Shown: piece after piece, positions 45,071 to 57,761 of the stretch
How the letters are laid out: each line of letters starts with the position of its first letter
How positions within the stretch are numbered: position 1 is the first letter of the stretch
Assembly (NCBI GenBank): GCA_037074705.1
Contig: CM073590.1
Span: 93,302,947-93,366,946, forward strand
Length of the DNA: 64,000 nucleotides
Direction of reading: 5' to 3'
Source: Zhengitettix transpicula
Lineage: Eukaryota > Arthropoda > Insecta > Orthoptera > Tetrigidae
Notes under the pieces: generated by a model
The model's input: only the letters and a program-made list of their open reading frames with translations
Databases searched by the model: none
What the model was told of the DNA's origin: nothing
Position numbers and translations under genes: made by a program

Positions 45071-45574
45071 ATGTCAAAATGTTGGGTAACTCAGGGGATC
45101 AGTAAATCTATTACGTCATCAAACAAATCGCTCTATAACTTTGTATCAATTACAACTTTGGTACCTGTAGAAAACCACACAGAGGTACCCACCAAACTTC
45201 CGCTAGGTATACAGCCTTCGCCAGGGGAAAGGGGGGGGGGTGTAAAAGGTCTCCATTGACTCGCTCGTCCTACGTGGTGCACTCGATTAAAATATTGTTT
45301 GTTTGCCTTGTGGGAAAGGCAAAATTGCCGAATATTTAAATTACTACGAAGAGACGTCAAGCCCCCCAATAAACACCCCCATAAATATATACAATATTTA
45401 TCAATTAAGCCCCAGTCAATAAATAAAATTAGCAATATTTGGATAAAATCAGGTAGGATTACAGGGATCATCGGGGCCGAGTTCCTACGGCTATCAGGAG
45501 TAATCCCCGGACGCGTGGTATATCTCCATCGACGATCTGAGTGGTATTATAGATATAATCTTCATGTCACCTAC
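45071..45574. other. anonymous spacer
   Basis: Contains a G9 run near 45,232 and unassigned frames. The 145-codon frame at 45,299-45,736 is chance sequence running into the mariner fragment. Confidence 0.4.
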
Positions 45575-45885
45575 TCCCAACCCCAGCACACACAGCAGGA
45601 ATCTCTATGGCGAAGGTTTACGAGTTGGGATTTGAATTGGTTTCTCATCCACCCTGTTTCACGAGACCTAGTACCAAGTGATTTATTCTTGTTCCGTAAC
45701 TTGAAAATTTGGTTTGGTGGTTTGAAAATTTCATGAAATGAAGAAGTGACCGAGGTCGTGAGTATTTTGCAGAGTTTTGTCAAAACCTTTTTTTGTGGTG
45801 GTTGAAAAAATTTTAAACTCCCTGGGCCAAGTGTATAGCTAAGGAAGGTGCCTGTCTTGAGAAATAAAGTTAGTTTTCTAAAAAA
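45575..45885 (+). pseudogene. mariner transposase C-terminal fragment
   Basis: Reads, with one frameshift, PAHTAGISMAKVYELGFELV, then SRDLVPSDLFLFRNLKIWFG, and weaker matches to the C-terminal helix (VYS) near 45,830. The third catalytic Asp (in VPSD) is present; the second, just before PAHT, is lost. Sequence differs from the mariner at 2,057-3,199, so it is a separate insertion. No terminal repeat is recognisable. Confidence 0.75.
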
Positions 45886-48365
45886 ATCTTTTTTATTACA
45901 TTTTCACCAGACATATCAAACAACACTCATATTTTCGTAAATATTCACACTCACAAACAAACACACAAACGTACAGTCAATTTTATTTATGAGATTACAC
46001 AATCAGTGCTCATCTTCTGGGAAATGATAATGATTTTAACTGTGGTGACAATTCAGAACTACATTCGAAATCATGTTCATGCGTTTTATTTGCTGTAATT
46101 TGAACTGAAATATCGTGACAAATACCATCGATGTCGTGAATGAAAAATATCCAATTTCCAACCTCGTTGCGTTCAACTTTTCTAACACCAATAGTTTTAA
46201 ATAAAAATAGGCTTAATGCGGGTATCGAGACCAAGTTCAACAATTCTCGAACAACTGCGGCTGCAAACAACGAAAATAAGGGACGAATGGCATTCAATTT
46301 AGATTTTAATAAGGTATTGTGCGGTTCGAGAGGATAACAATACGCCATGTCGTTGCCAACACTGGTCCAGATTGAATGATTGATGAGGTACCAATGCTAC
46401 AGCGGAGTATAGAGCGAGGGAGGGGTGCTTAACGGAAACAATAGACTCACTGCCCAGTTCCACAAATATTTTCCTGCAACACAGTCGTTTCGTGAAAATG
46501 TCAAGGGTTCTCCTCAAAGTATTGCCAGTCTATCAACTTCACAGCATGTTTAATCAGGGAGATCGATTTATTGTGTGCCCACAGTATTTAATCTTCAGAG
46601 TATTTGCTTTGATTCAGATGTACTTACGATATTAATAAATTAATTGGAAACAACAATCGTCAAAAACTAGCAATTTTATTAATCAAATAATATGAATTCT
46701 TATCATTGTTACTGAAAATAATAAATACATAATATAGAATTATAAAAAAAATCATACGTCGCACCATTGTTCCAAGAGCATCCGGACGAGGTTCGCCATG
46801 TATCGCAGCCAATGCGAAAACTATTCTCATAAAGCATAGAATTCAATTACTAAAAGACCAGAATTTTCTTTTACTGATACAGTGTTAAATTATTTTTATC
46901 CGCACCGACGTATCTTTGGAGTTACAGTTTTTTTGTATATAAATTCCATTACGCATTCAATTTCTGCTTTTTATTCATTAGATTGCGTTACGGCAGTACT
47001 TCCATGTTGCCCAGTCATTCAGCTCAATTATATTGTTGTGTTTGATCTCCGCAACATGGCCGATTCCATGGATCTCAGCGCAGCCTGGTATTGTGATCAG
47101 TCACTTGACGATTTCCGGATTAACCAATCTGATAAAGGATATTTACATTATTAGTAGACCTAATGACACACAGTCATGAAACTTCCCTAACAAAATGCCT
47201 TAAATATTTTTTTTTAAGTACTCCTAGTTCGTCATCAGTCATGCTAAATCGATGCTAGAATTCAATTCCTATAACGATTTTTCCAATTACTAGAAACAAT
47301 TATGTTTGTAATTCCCATGAACGTATTTTCTAAACATTTAGTCAGTGTTGCTGTAAACATTGTTAGAATCACAATTTTTTAAACTTTATTTAAGTATGCA
47401 AGTAATATTTAATTCACGGCTAGGATATAATAAGACATCATATGGCTAAGAGTATATCAATTTGGAGAGAGGGTTATATGAAAATATTTCACACCTCTGG
47501 CTTATTACATTAGGTTCAGGTATTTTACAGGTTGACAATTATTTATGTAAGTGTCGTTGTAGCATGCAATTAAGTCTTTTATCGGTGTTTTTTTGTCCGA
47601 GGTTTAATTTTGTTGCACTAATTAAGGGCCATAATATCTTACGCCTTAACTGACAATCTGTAATCATTCTTCTTGTCATTTTACTACTAATATTTTGTTG
47701 CTGAAATTCTTTATGCCAACAGCAATTTCTGTTTTAAAATTATCCTATCATTTCTCGTCGTTATTCAATATAATTACTGGAACGATTTAATGTTCTTGAT
47801 CTATGCTCATCATTATTGAAATTACGTATAGAATATATATGAACGTATGTGCTGTAACTCTTTCTCAATCCTATTTATACCTTCCAAATATTTTTTACCT
47901 CAGTTCTTTCCTCCGGTGATTGACGAACCTTTATTAAACGATTTACCTCATCACAAAAGTCAATATTTTAAGTACAATCCATGTGAGAAAAAAAAAATAT
48001 CAGGGTAAATAAAAGTATGCTTTGTCAGGATAAATTAAAACTAATTATTCCCCATTAGAGGATTATATTTAAATTAATTTTAAATACTTAAATCTACTTT
48101 AAAATTTTCAAGGAATGTTATTTTGGACTCCGGCGAATATTGAAACATAATAACTTAATTTATTTCTTTATTCACAATAGGAACATAAATATAATAAAGG
48201 TATTTCCTTGAATTAAAATGAATTTTCCGTGGGATTAACTATTATACTGTCTGGCGCTTAACGATCATGTAGCAAAGTTCAATACATATATACTTTTGTT
48301 CCGAATTTAGAAAGACATACTCTTTGTGTGCGAGCGTGTACGAAAATCTTCCGTGTAGCCGTGGT
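45886..48365. other. anonymous stretch
   Basis: 46,010-46,517 is GC-balanced with overlapping minus frames (112 and 72 codons); one contains a hydrophobic stretch but no family signature. The remainder is AT-rich. Confidence 0.4.
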
Positions 48366-48412
48366 CATGGGGTTGCATAACTCGTCAGGGCTGTGGCTCG
48401 AAACGTTGATCT
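48366..48412 (+). mobile_element. Penelope-like terminal module remnant with hammerhead-like core
   Basis: CTCGTCAGGGCTGTGGCTCG followed by AAACGTTGATC resembles a hammerhead core in which CUGAUGA has become CUCGUCA; the stem II GGCTGTGGCT-like hairpin and CGAAAC are kept. Isolated; no coding relic nearby. Confidence 0.3.
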
Positions 48413-51400
48413 TTCTCGTGGTCTCTTTCTTCGTTGGTGGACTTTGGCTCTCCCGATGATCACTCAGCAATCAACTCTCTCTAAAGACTGGACCACAATT
48501 GTCTACCTACCTCTGAAGTCTGAACCACAACTATTTTCGACTGCTCTATCTCAAGTATCATTCCCGACTGTGCTGGTATCTCTGAAGTTACATTTAAGAC
48601 TGTCCAGAAATTCTTTTTCTGACTTCTGAACTGAACAAATTTCTTCCACTCTTCAGGGTTGAAATTTGTGCCGTGTGATTGTTTCCGCCTATCCTAATAT
48701 TTGTTTCAATGGAGGCAAAACTTGGTACAGATGGTGGAGGGAAGATTATACTCGTTGTCCTTCAGAATTTCTCGAGGTTAATGTCTCGTCGACCTTACTT
48801 TTCCCAGGGACGAAATAATCTCGCATAGTTTCTAATTCGTACGTTTTTGATTGGACGAAGAGACCACGGGGCGCTAAAGTTTATGGCGGGAATTCGAAAC
48901 CCACAGCAGTGCCCTTCTAAAATATTCCTAAATAAAATTACTAATTTACCTTAGACATGAACTTATTTGCTGGTTATTAAATTTCGGAGAATCTGATTTA
49001 ATTATCTTTATTGTTCCATTAAAATCAATTCGTAAAATTGATGTCAAGCGAAATATGTGGTTAATGAAAGGCATTTTTAAGGTTCCTAAAGAAGGATTGT
49101 TTCCATGAAATCGGTTATTAAATTACTTTAATTTACGTAAATGAGTGTTCCAAAAAGTTTTTACAACACCCATAAGAATTTATAATAAAAGTATATCCAG
49201 TAAATCCTTACAAGCTGTACTTATTGAGTAGATCAAGTTTGGTATTGGTATCCATGTCCGGAAACAAACTCCTTAACGTCTACCATACCTCTCCACTCTG
49301 GTTCAAGACTCATTATTGTGTCTTTTTGTCTCCAAGCAACACGGTTGAGTACTTCTGTATAGAGAACTTGTCGTCGCCTTCATGAAGATCTCAATCCTCA
49401 ACGTTCGACATCGTCCCACAACCATTTCACCCAAATTACCCAAGCATGACTGACTTGGGTTTCTGTCAAAAAATGATCTACTGAGTATCCTCTACGAGTT
49501 TTAAAATTTATTAGGGTTATTTCGAGCACCTTATATAGAAAAATCTGGCAAAAAGACTAAGACTTCGGGAAAATAAATAAAAAACACTACATGAAAACGT
49601 AAGAGAAAAAGAAGTGAAATTATCCTCCCTCTGGAACTATAAATGAAAATTCCCACACCAGCTCTTGCGTGTCTTTAAATATCTCCTCTACTCACCCTTC
49701 GTTACAAAAATAGTCATCTTCATGTCGTAAATTAGTTTACATACGTTTTGGCCAGCCAATCGTTTGCAATGTACTCAACAATCATCTTTGTTTCTGCGTC
49801 TTTTTGAGAATAGCAAAAGCCTCCAATATTAGCCTCAGTCAGACTGTAGACTTCATATAGGCATATTTTTCTACTTCAACTAGTCAGTTGGTGTATGAAC
49901 CACATCTGATTAACATTCCGTGTTCAGGCTATTCCCACAAAATGTGTTTTATTTGTTTCTAGTCAATAACGACCAACGTTCCCTTTATTTGGGAGAACAT
50001 TTCATCCTTTTTTGTAAGTAGTCAAACACCACTTGGCCTGCAGTGAGTGAAAAAACTGCTATTCGCTCTGATTTTGACTAGCTTCTTTCTGTTTTAATAA
50101 TATGCAGGGGTCAGTTTTATTAATATTATTCAGCAAATGCAAATGTTTAATAAATTTAATTAAAGAAGTGAAATACACTAAAAATTCATACTTCGCGGTT
50201 TTTAGTTTTATAAAAACTTTCCGCTATAATTAATATCATTATACACCTTTACTGCTCCGATTAAAAACCCTATAGAATATAATGAGATAAATTCAGAAAA
50301 ACAGCAAATAAATTGAGCAGAATGACTAGGCAGTCTAGAAATACTGGTGAAACGTAATGAAATGAATAAGAAGCAGATATCTATTATGTAATTGTTTTGA
50401 ATATTACGTCCGGGTGATTGAAGCTTATATTCACGTAATTTTTGGTAGACGACGAAATAAAAGGGAAGTCACTTCAGGAATACTACCTCGAGAAGAGAGA
50501 AATCACTAGCAGATGCTACTAGGACGAAAACTCTTTGACGCAGCTCGTTGTCGACGGTATGAAAGATGATGGCAGTACTAAATTACTTTTGCATGGTGCA
50601 AATAATATCAAAGAGTTTATGGAGAAACTGTTCACCAAAAGTAAAGAAATTAAAAACGGTAAGTGGAAGTAATGAAAAATAGAATAATACTACAACAGTA
50701 GACAATAACTCGTTCATACAAATGGTCGTACAACTGTACGTAGGCCTGTTGCTTCTGGGATAGAACGTTTTGACCAGAAAAATCGGTTGTAAATGCCATA
50801 ATCTGCCTACCAGTAGTAATCAACGAAAAATAAATATTGATTAATGATAAGATGATCAATGTTGGATTCAAAGATGCGAGCAGAACTGACTTTACAATGA
50901 CGTATAAAATATTTTGGAAGTCTCTCCTTGCAGAATACGGAAATAATTCTGACAGACTTCGGTTAAAGGCATGCTTTCCTAAAAAAGCTATTTTACAAAC
51001 CGTATCACAGTTGATGACGTATTCCATGTTGGTATGACCGGGGTCTCCCCTCCGATGACTTGAAAATTTCATTGACGGGAAAAAATATTAGATTAGGCTA
51101 AGATTGTGATAAGCAGGAAGAGTTTTAAACTTGCTGGAATAAGTCCTGATTAAAGTAAGAGTAGTTAATGTGGACGAATTGAACACAGCATTTAGTAACC
51201 GATCATCGTGATAGTTTCACCCGTGTTCACAGCATTGAAAGGATTACTGAGATGTACATGAGCGGGAATGGCTTGACAACAGTATCTTTCAAGCGAGCGC
51301 ATCAGAATATGTAATTTCAGGATGAGCAGCATACTAAAACAACGGAACGCCAATGGCATGCATTGCCTATCTCCGGTATAAAAATTGCGTGAGGGATCAA

Positions 51401-53990
51401 TATCCACTTCAGATAATTAACACTGTATTGGGTAAATTCTAAAAGGATAACAGATTCAGTATCCCTGATTTGAAGAATTTTTCTGTGCTGGAATTCAACC
51501 CTAAGCAGGAAAAACACGGCTGTTGTGACATTTAGGCTGCGCAGTTCTCTTTTTGGTTACAGAAATTCAAAAACTTAATTCAGGAACTTATTCGGAACTA
51601 ACTAAAATTAAAAAAAAATAAAAGAATCAGTATTCATAACAAATGTATCGAAATAATTAATTGCTGTATTTCGTTACATAACCTCGGAATAATTGGGGTG
51701 CCTTCGAGAAGTTAAGCAAGCGGCGCCTTCTAATTCTATGGGTTTCCTGTCCCGACCTAATTTGTCCTTGCTGCCTCAATGTCCTGGGACGAGTTAGAGA
51801 CATACATTTGCACCATTTTTCTCTCCGTTTTACGATGAGTTACCATACGTGCAAAAACAAGACTAACCACACAGCAGCAGCATGTCTCATATGAAGAAAA
51901 TGCCTCGGGAGCCTTTTTCTGTGGCTTTTTATACGACGTTTCCCTTTCATGAAAATCACATTTCATTTACCCCGTGGTCCAGACAACTCAGGTTGTTTTG
52001 ATCAACAGTATAAAGAGAATACATTTTTCACCTAATTATTAATTAACTTCATACGTGATTTATTATAATTAAGCACAGGCTGAGGCAATATGCTTGCTGG
52101 ATGCTGGAGACGACGGACGACGACTTACGGTACTCTAACGATTAAAGGAAAATCCCGTTGTTCATGTTTGGCTAAGTCAAAAACCTATGTTCGATCCATG
52201 TCAAACCTAACCCTGAGTGGCAGGTAGGTTCACTAAGGTGACGTGATTAACTGAAAGGAATTTCGTCACGAGTTCCTAGGTGAATCTGCCCAACCTGGAA
52301 GTGAATGGATGTGAAAACGGATGCCCTGTCACGTGAACCAATACAGCCAATCATAAAACAGGTGACCCAGAGTCCGAGAGAAAGATTTTTATAGAGACAT
52401 ATCTGCTTTCTGTAACAGAAGTGTGATTTGTACTGTTCACCTTATACCGGACTCAGGTGTTGGTGACAGTATTGAGAACCATTAGATCGGCTCGGGATCA
52501 ATAAAAACCAGGGCCGAGCAAATATTTATTAGTATTCATTTAAATTACCATTTAACAACTGTCTCATTGACCTTCTTAACAAGGGATAAATAGGGCCTAA
52601 CTACAGAGGAAAAATGCGTACAACTCCAACCTGACGCACCACCGCTTCTTAGGTTTTAAAAGGATTGCTCGTCACTCTAATCTGGTTGATAATTTGTCTT
52701 AGTGGTCCACATGTATCTCTCGAACTAATTAATATTTCTAAGAACAACCTCAACTGTGCCACTACAAGTGGGTTTCCCGCTGTCGACTCGGCTTTGGTTA
52801 ATGAAGTAAATCATTTATTTGATAAATATAATGTATTTACTGTGATGGGCACCTTTTATCTGCTTTTAAGATCAATTTGGAAAAAAAATTGTTGGCAAAA
52901 TTACGAAGTAATTACTCCGCCGAACATTTTATACGGTTTTAGGATAATTGAAACTGAAAATGTTATGCGTATTATTATTACATTATATTGAATAAGATTT
53001 TTTCATTATTAGAAATAATTAAGTAGCAAAGGTAATGCTAAAATAACTTTGACTGAAATAATATCCTAGCCTCTTTGTACCTGTGCCGAAAAGTGTAATG
53101 AATGACTTTTCTTTTCTTGTCAGAGACTCACCACAACCGAGGCTTTCTGCAACTCATTGCTGCTCTTTTTTCTACGCCTCTAAATGTCAAGCGGATGCAT
53201 AAGGCCCTGCTCTAGAGGTCTTGAGTGAATGAGGCTCACCATCAATCTCGGTCTCGCCTTTCCAGTTTGAACTAGCCTCTTCGTGTCGTGACTTTGTATT
53301 TGCAGCCTACGCCCAGAATGGCTAACTTACTTCCGTAGTGAATAACGAGTGGCTCGTCCCACACATGGTTTGAAAGAACATAGGAATGCAGTATTGGACA
53401 AAGACAGACATGCGGAAAGGTTATGTAAGTAGTAATGATAAATATAGCATTCCTCAGTTCAACGCCGTCAACAAAGTATTCAAGTGAAAAATTGGTAGAA
53501 CTATACTAGTGATAAATACGTAGGTAAAAAAATTACTTGTGAAACTTCAAAGGACGTTGCTCATAATTCATGAAATTCTACAAATTTTACGCATTGAAAA
53601 CGAGAAAATATTGACATGTTCACCCTTCACAAAAATTTAATTTATTTTTATTGAAGTCGTTACTTTACGTTCTAAGACATTTCTAAAATTCAAGCGTCTT
53701 GCATTTTAGTATATATTTAACATAGAATAGATACATAAAACATAAAACCTAAAAATATCTACTATGCATTGGTAAGAGTAGAGTTAATTCTTTTAGTATG
53801 TAATGTTTAATGCTTAAAAATACTAAAATTTTCTACTTAATTCAGAGGAATTCTCAGTTAGCAGAAGAGTGAAATGTGGAATTTTAGTAATATATTATTA
53901 ACCATGATAAAACCACTACCATTTAAAAGCACGGAAAGGGATAGAATGCGGGATCTGGAGGGAAAATAAAGGTAGCCTATAGTTTACGAA
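48413..53990. other. long anonymous stretch
   Basis: AT-rich with GC-balanced patches (48,420-48,900; 49,230-49,480; 50,400-51,520; 51,750-52,480; 53,080-53,360). The longest frame is 140 codons on the minus strand at 50,650-51,072, with two hydrophobic stretches and no recognised family. I see no transposon ends or RNA genes. Confidence 0.4.
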
Positions 53991-54056
53991 TCTAATATTG
54001 TTCAGGGAAAAACTATCTGGTATTTCGGTTTCTCGGTTATCCCACTTTTTTTTAGT

Positions 54057-54205
54057 TAAATGGAGTAATGCTGAGTCTCGTAAGGTGAAAGGAGTTTTTT
54101 TAGACTCTATTACGATACTGGAGTGTTTAGAAGACTTTAAATGTAAATGGAGTACTTCTGTCGCTCCTGAAGTAAATGGAGTATTTTTGCCTCTCTTAAA
54201 GTAAA
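54057..54205 (+). repeat. second locus of the 29-bp minisatellite, about 5 units
   Basis: Units TAAATGGAGTAAT..., TGAAAGGAGTTTT..., TACTGGAGTGTTT..., TAAATGGAGTACT..., TAAATGGAGTATT... each 28-30 bases, each ending in a CTC..TTAAG-like block. Same length and layout as 16,272-16,582. Confidence 0.7.
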
Positions 54206-54870
54206 GATACCCCTAAAACCCGACCTCAGAAGACCGCCACCTGATCACTAACCCCAACCACAGAACCCCGAACAATCACAGCCCGCCCATCACCAATTAT
54301 CAACCCGGTCTCCCGACTGTCGACCGCCGATCCAGACCCACGAATCGGATCCCGACTGCAGTCCTTCTACCTCGACGCTCCAGTGGCGGATGAAGATTGA
54401 CGGTTATCGATGGTGGGGAAGGTCGGTTGGGCGTTTTGTTTCGGAGGTGGGAGGTCAGGACTCTGGAGTCAAGTGGTCGTTTTTCAGCGGTAGATGTGTG
54501 TTTGTTTGGAGTTCGGCTGTTCGGATGCCTGTGGTTGGTCGCCGGTGTGTGGCAGCCGCTGTGTGGCAGTCTCATAGTAATAATGAGACTGTCGGGTGTA
54601 GGTGGTTGGGTGTCGGGGGGCGGGGAAGGTTCTGGGGGTCGGGAGTCGTCGTTTGGGAGTCTGGTGACTGCTGTGACAGGTGGGTCGGCGGTCGTATGTT
54701 CAGAGTCAGGTTGGAAGTTGGGTGTCGGACGTTGTCATAGACACCCGAACGAAGATACCGACCCCCTACCATCCACTCGCGACTCGCGAACCCTAAAACC
54801 CGCCCCACGACCCCAGAAAACGGATACCCAACCAGCCCCCCCCCCCGCATTCCACTCTCGTTTTTTTTGC
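54206..54870. other. GC-rich block with abrupt strand-asymmetry switches
   Basis: 54,206-54,395 is C/A-rich, 54,396-54,735 is G/T-rich and 54,736-54,860 is C/A-rich again, in contrast to AT-rich flanks. CCCTAAAACCCG occurs near both ends (54,210 and 54,791). The long open frames on both strands (up to 162 codons) follow from the near absence of A or T in stop contexts. They have no recognisable product. Origin unknown: captured DNA, a satellite or an insert are all possible. Confidence 0.6.
54567..54591. repeat. perfect 9-bp hairpin in the GC-rich block
   Basis: CAGTCTCAT, a 7-base AGTAATA loop, then ATGAGACTG. It stands alone as an AT-containing island in G/T-rich DNA. Confidence 0.8.
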
Positions 54871-55492
54871 TTTATTTTTATGTGACCCGATTACCTCACC
54901 CCTAAGGGTGCTACTCTCCTATTCCGAAAGGGGTTGAAATTATACATAAAGAACATTTATATAAAAACTACGAATATAAGGCCCCAAAGTATATTTGGCT
55001 GCAAATATAGATTGTTTAACATGTTTTAAAATTTACATCACATCATCCCCGCACCAGGGAGTTTAACGGCAAGGTTAATGTCAGAATTAAACTCAGCGAC
55101 ATCCATAACCCCGGATTTGACTCCAGTATTGGTTTAATCGCGTTATTTTATTGTAACTCCCTTCACACACTCCCCTAGGGGTGCTTTTTCCCATGTCGAT
55201 AGGGGTAGAACTTATCCTCTGAAAACATCGGTGTAAATACTATGACTCTCATTGACTTTGAAAAGTATTCATCCGACGTAAATGTATTGCATTTTGAGCA
55301 TGTTTGAAAATTCCACCACGTCCATCTCCGCTCCTGGGATTGATTAACGTGTCTTACCCCCACATTATTTGTTTCCTGGCCGCATAAATCACGTTTATGA
55401 ATTTGGGCAAATTTGCTTCTCGGGTGTAGATTTGTATGTGGAACATTCACACGTACAAACATACACACGAACAGGTTTTTTTATTAGAAGAC
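54871..55492 (-). mobile_element. Helitron-like element, second copy, inverted and truncated
   Basis: The reverse complement matches the left end and first units of 22,958-26,985: TTCTAAT...AAAA, ATGTTCCRCWTACAAATCTA, CGAGAAGC, GGAAACAAATAATGTG. Two ~268-bp units follow (CCCTAAGGGTGC near 54,900; CCCTAGGGGTGC near 55,170). It stops at the GC-rich block, so the right end with CTAG is missing. Confidence 0.65.
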
Positions 55493-55819
55493 AGATTATT
55501 TTGAATTCCATGTATTCTTACTTAAAAATTATTAATTTTAATCTATGTATTCCTTTCTCAAGCGCTATTTTAATATCTGTAATTCATGTATAATTTTTAT
55601 CAACTTGGGAACCTATTTTTCATAATTTTAAATTTGGATATACATGTGTGTAACAATTAATTATTTACTATCCGGAAATAATAAATTTAATAAATCTAAA
55701 CCTAAGATCTTCCATCAATTGATGTTCTATTAAACGGGAATCTCCATCAAAGCGGATAGCCTTCATGTAGATTGCGAAATAAAAAACAGCCTTATGATAC
55801 AAGTTGTGAATATACGATA
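55493..55819. other. anonymous AT-rich spacer
   Basis: Nothing recognisable. Confidence 0.4.
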
Positions 55820-56205
55820 CAAACGTTCCACAGGCCTCCTCTCATTCTCGCATGGCATAGCGGCCACTCTGTTTCCCGTGGACGTCATGCGTCCCCCTGG
55901 CCCTGCTGGGAGTGCTGTCCGCTGTTATCGCCTCAGGCCGCGTGGTGTCAAGGGTATCGATAATCGAGTTCTGCAGAAGCATTCCGGCAAAGTCTTGAAC
56001 TAGACTGGAACCGGGTACCTGCGAGGAAGCGAGTCACTTCGCTCTCGGACACCAGTGGTCACTCCATCTACGGACGGCCCGTGCTCGGCGTACCCAGGCT
56101 GACTCTGGCCCATCGGACGAGCTTCCAGCTCCTTATGACCGTCTAGAGGCTTACGGGTGAGTCGGAGCTGCGAGGTGACATGTACCGTCAGGTGGCGCGT
56201 CAGCA
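55820..56205. other. GC-rich island, possibly a decayed exon or foreign repeat
   Basis: Markedly GC-richer than its flanks. Frames of 60-70 codons exist on both strands. A possible exon at 56,098-56,156 is bounded by CCCAG and GGTGAGT and reads ADSGPSDELPAPYDRLEAYG in one frame, but the upstream sequence is not convincingly intronic. No family recognised. Confidence 0.25.
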
Positions 56206-56959
56206 TATTAAATTTAATTCATTTGGTAAAAGTAATTATCTTACAAATCCAATACATTAAATTCAAATTTAATAATTTTGTGTAATGTAATCTTAATTTT
56301 TTTTCGTAAATTTTGTTTTCAATGCAACAAGGATATTTGAATGTTCAACGTTTACAGTTTCGAATTGTGAATAAATAGTATAAAGTTGAATTACTTCTGA
56401 AATTAGTTGACAATTTGATTCCCTTTAATCGCGAAACCCCAATACTATCACTCATAAATTTGCTCTACAGACGAGTCAAGCCATATAATAATTGTAACCG
56501 TATCCTGTTACTGCCGAATTCAAGGTGGGTACATTTATAATATATATATATATATAATATTTCGTTACGGAAATGTGCGGCGCAGAGTTCACGTCGTTCA
56601 GTATCGTGATTTGCGGAAGCTAATTCCAGGGTCCGAGATCAACAGACCAGGAGTTCCGTGATCGGCGTTTGACTAATACAGCGGAAAGCGCACGTTTTCC
56701 CGTCCCTTTCACTACTCCAGGGAAGACGAGTGTGGTGAAATTGACTATAAGTACCATTAAACATCCGGCAATTCATGCTATTCTGAATATAAAGTTTTCT
56801 CATATAATACGACGAGTAGTGAACGATTTATAACGTTATTATTGAAATCAGAAGATATTTAAGACCATTGTTATTACGATAATTGAATGAAAATTTTGAA
56901 TTAACTTTTTATTAACTTAAAAATTGAATAATTGTGAAGTTAACATAATGTAAAAGATA
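56206..56959. other. anonymous stretch with a short (TA)n tract
   Basis: AT-rich, with a short (TA)n at about 56,539-56,558 that carries no TAM element. Confidence 0.4.
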
Positions 56960-57120
56960 GTTTTGTCATCTGACAAGTGCAGTTGTGTCGGTCCAGCCTG
57001 TTCTTCACACCTGAGGAAAGGGACAAGAATCCCAGAAACGTTGTGTGGTATTTATATTATCGATTTTTTGTCTGAATTGGCTTTAATTTGGCATTAATTT
57101 CAATCATACGTAAATTTTTT
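56960..57120 (+). mobile_element. solo Penelope-like terminal module
   Basis: Collinear with 1,600-1,790 and the reverse of 481-640: GCAGTTGTGTCG, GTTCTTCACACC, the hammerhead-like core, GTTGTGTGGTATTTATATTA and GAATTGGCTTT. No coding relic is attached. Confidence 0.6.
57008..57045 (+). ncRNA. hammerhead-like ribozyme core
   Basis: Best match in the window: CACCTGAGGAAAGGGACAAG then AATCCCAGAAACGTTGTG. CUGAGGA fits CUGANGA, GGGA/TCCC closes stem II around CAAGAA, and GAAAC follows. Self-cleavage is not shown by sequence alone. Confidence 0.5.
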
Positions 57121-57710
57121 TCATTTTAAAATTAAGATTTGTTAATTCCAATATAGTTAATTTCTTTTGTTTCATGCAAATATCATTGGTTGAATTAAGG
57201 ATTTTTTGTAGTATGGTATGTAGATTAATGGGTATTTAATTTATTTCCATTGTATAATTAATTTAAAGTAAATTAATTACATTCCATTAATTAACTAACT
57301 TTAAAATTTGTTTTCTTTAGATTTTGAATATTAATTTAAAGATAATTTTTTTGGTGAATATTGAAATTGAAATAATTCTTCTGTGGAACGGTCAATTAAA
57401 GTATTATTTGAATTTGAATTTCGATTTTTTATCAAATTTAATTATAATAGTGAAATTAAATTTATGTTGATTCCATTCTTGCGTGTGTGTCTTTATTTAA
57501 ATATCTAAATCATTTAAATTAAATTAAATTATTAAATTGTTAGTTATTAGCGTCTATTATTAATTCAGCGACTTTTTTTTGTATTTATGCGATATTCTGG
57601 AGAATATTTTAAGTTTAAAGTTTATCACCGACAATAAATATTACAAGGTTGATTATTTTTTAAATTCAGCTGCTTATTGATATTTCTTGTCGTGGTTACC
57701 ATTCTATTTT

Positions 57711-57712
<2 letters not shown>
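57121..57712. other. anonymous AT-rich spacer
   Basis: Extremely AT-rich. No supported feature. Confidence 0.45.

Positions 57713-57756
<44 letters not shown>
57713..57756. repeat. (TA)n microsatellite bordering TAM copy C
   Basis: About 22 TA units ending where ATTGTAATACCCC begins. Confidence 0.95.

Positions 57757-57761
<5 letters not shown>

Noticed and set aside
45299..45736. 145-codon open frame as a gene
   Set aside because: Its last ~25 codons are mariner sequence and the rest is unrelated; the frame is accidental.
46010..46348. 112-codon minus-strand frame
   Set aside because: One hydrophobic stretch only; no conserved motif and an equally long frame overlaps in another phase.
50650..51072. 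140-codon minus-strand frame with hydrophobic segments
   Set aside because: No recognisable family, no promoter or splice context, and AT-rich composition makes hydrophobic chance frames common.
51690..51730. 5S rRNA-like GAAGTTAAGCA motif
   Set aside because: About 11 matching bases only; neither the rest of the 5S promoter nor its fold is present.
52180..52205. B-box-like GTTCGATCC on the plus strand
   Set aside because: The upstream sequence has no convincing A box, so a tRNA or SINE call is not supported.
54397..54885. 162-codon open frame on the plus strand
   Set aside because: It lies in G/T-rich DNA with few stop codons. Frames on both strands are open there, and none resembles a protein.
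55895..55920. Second collagen-like stretch (PPGPAG)
   Set aside because: Too short and not in a longer Gly-X-Y run.
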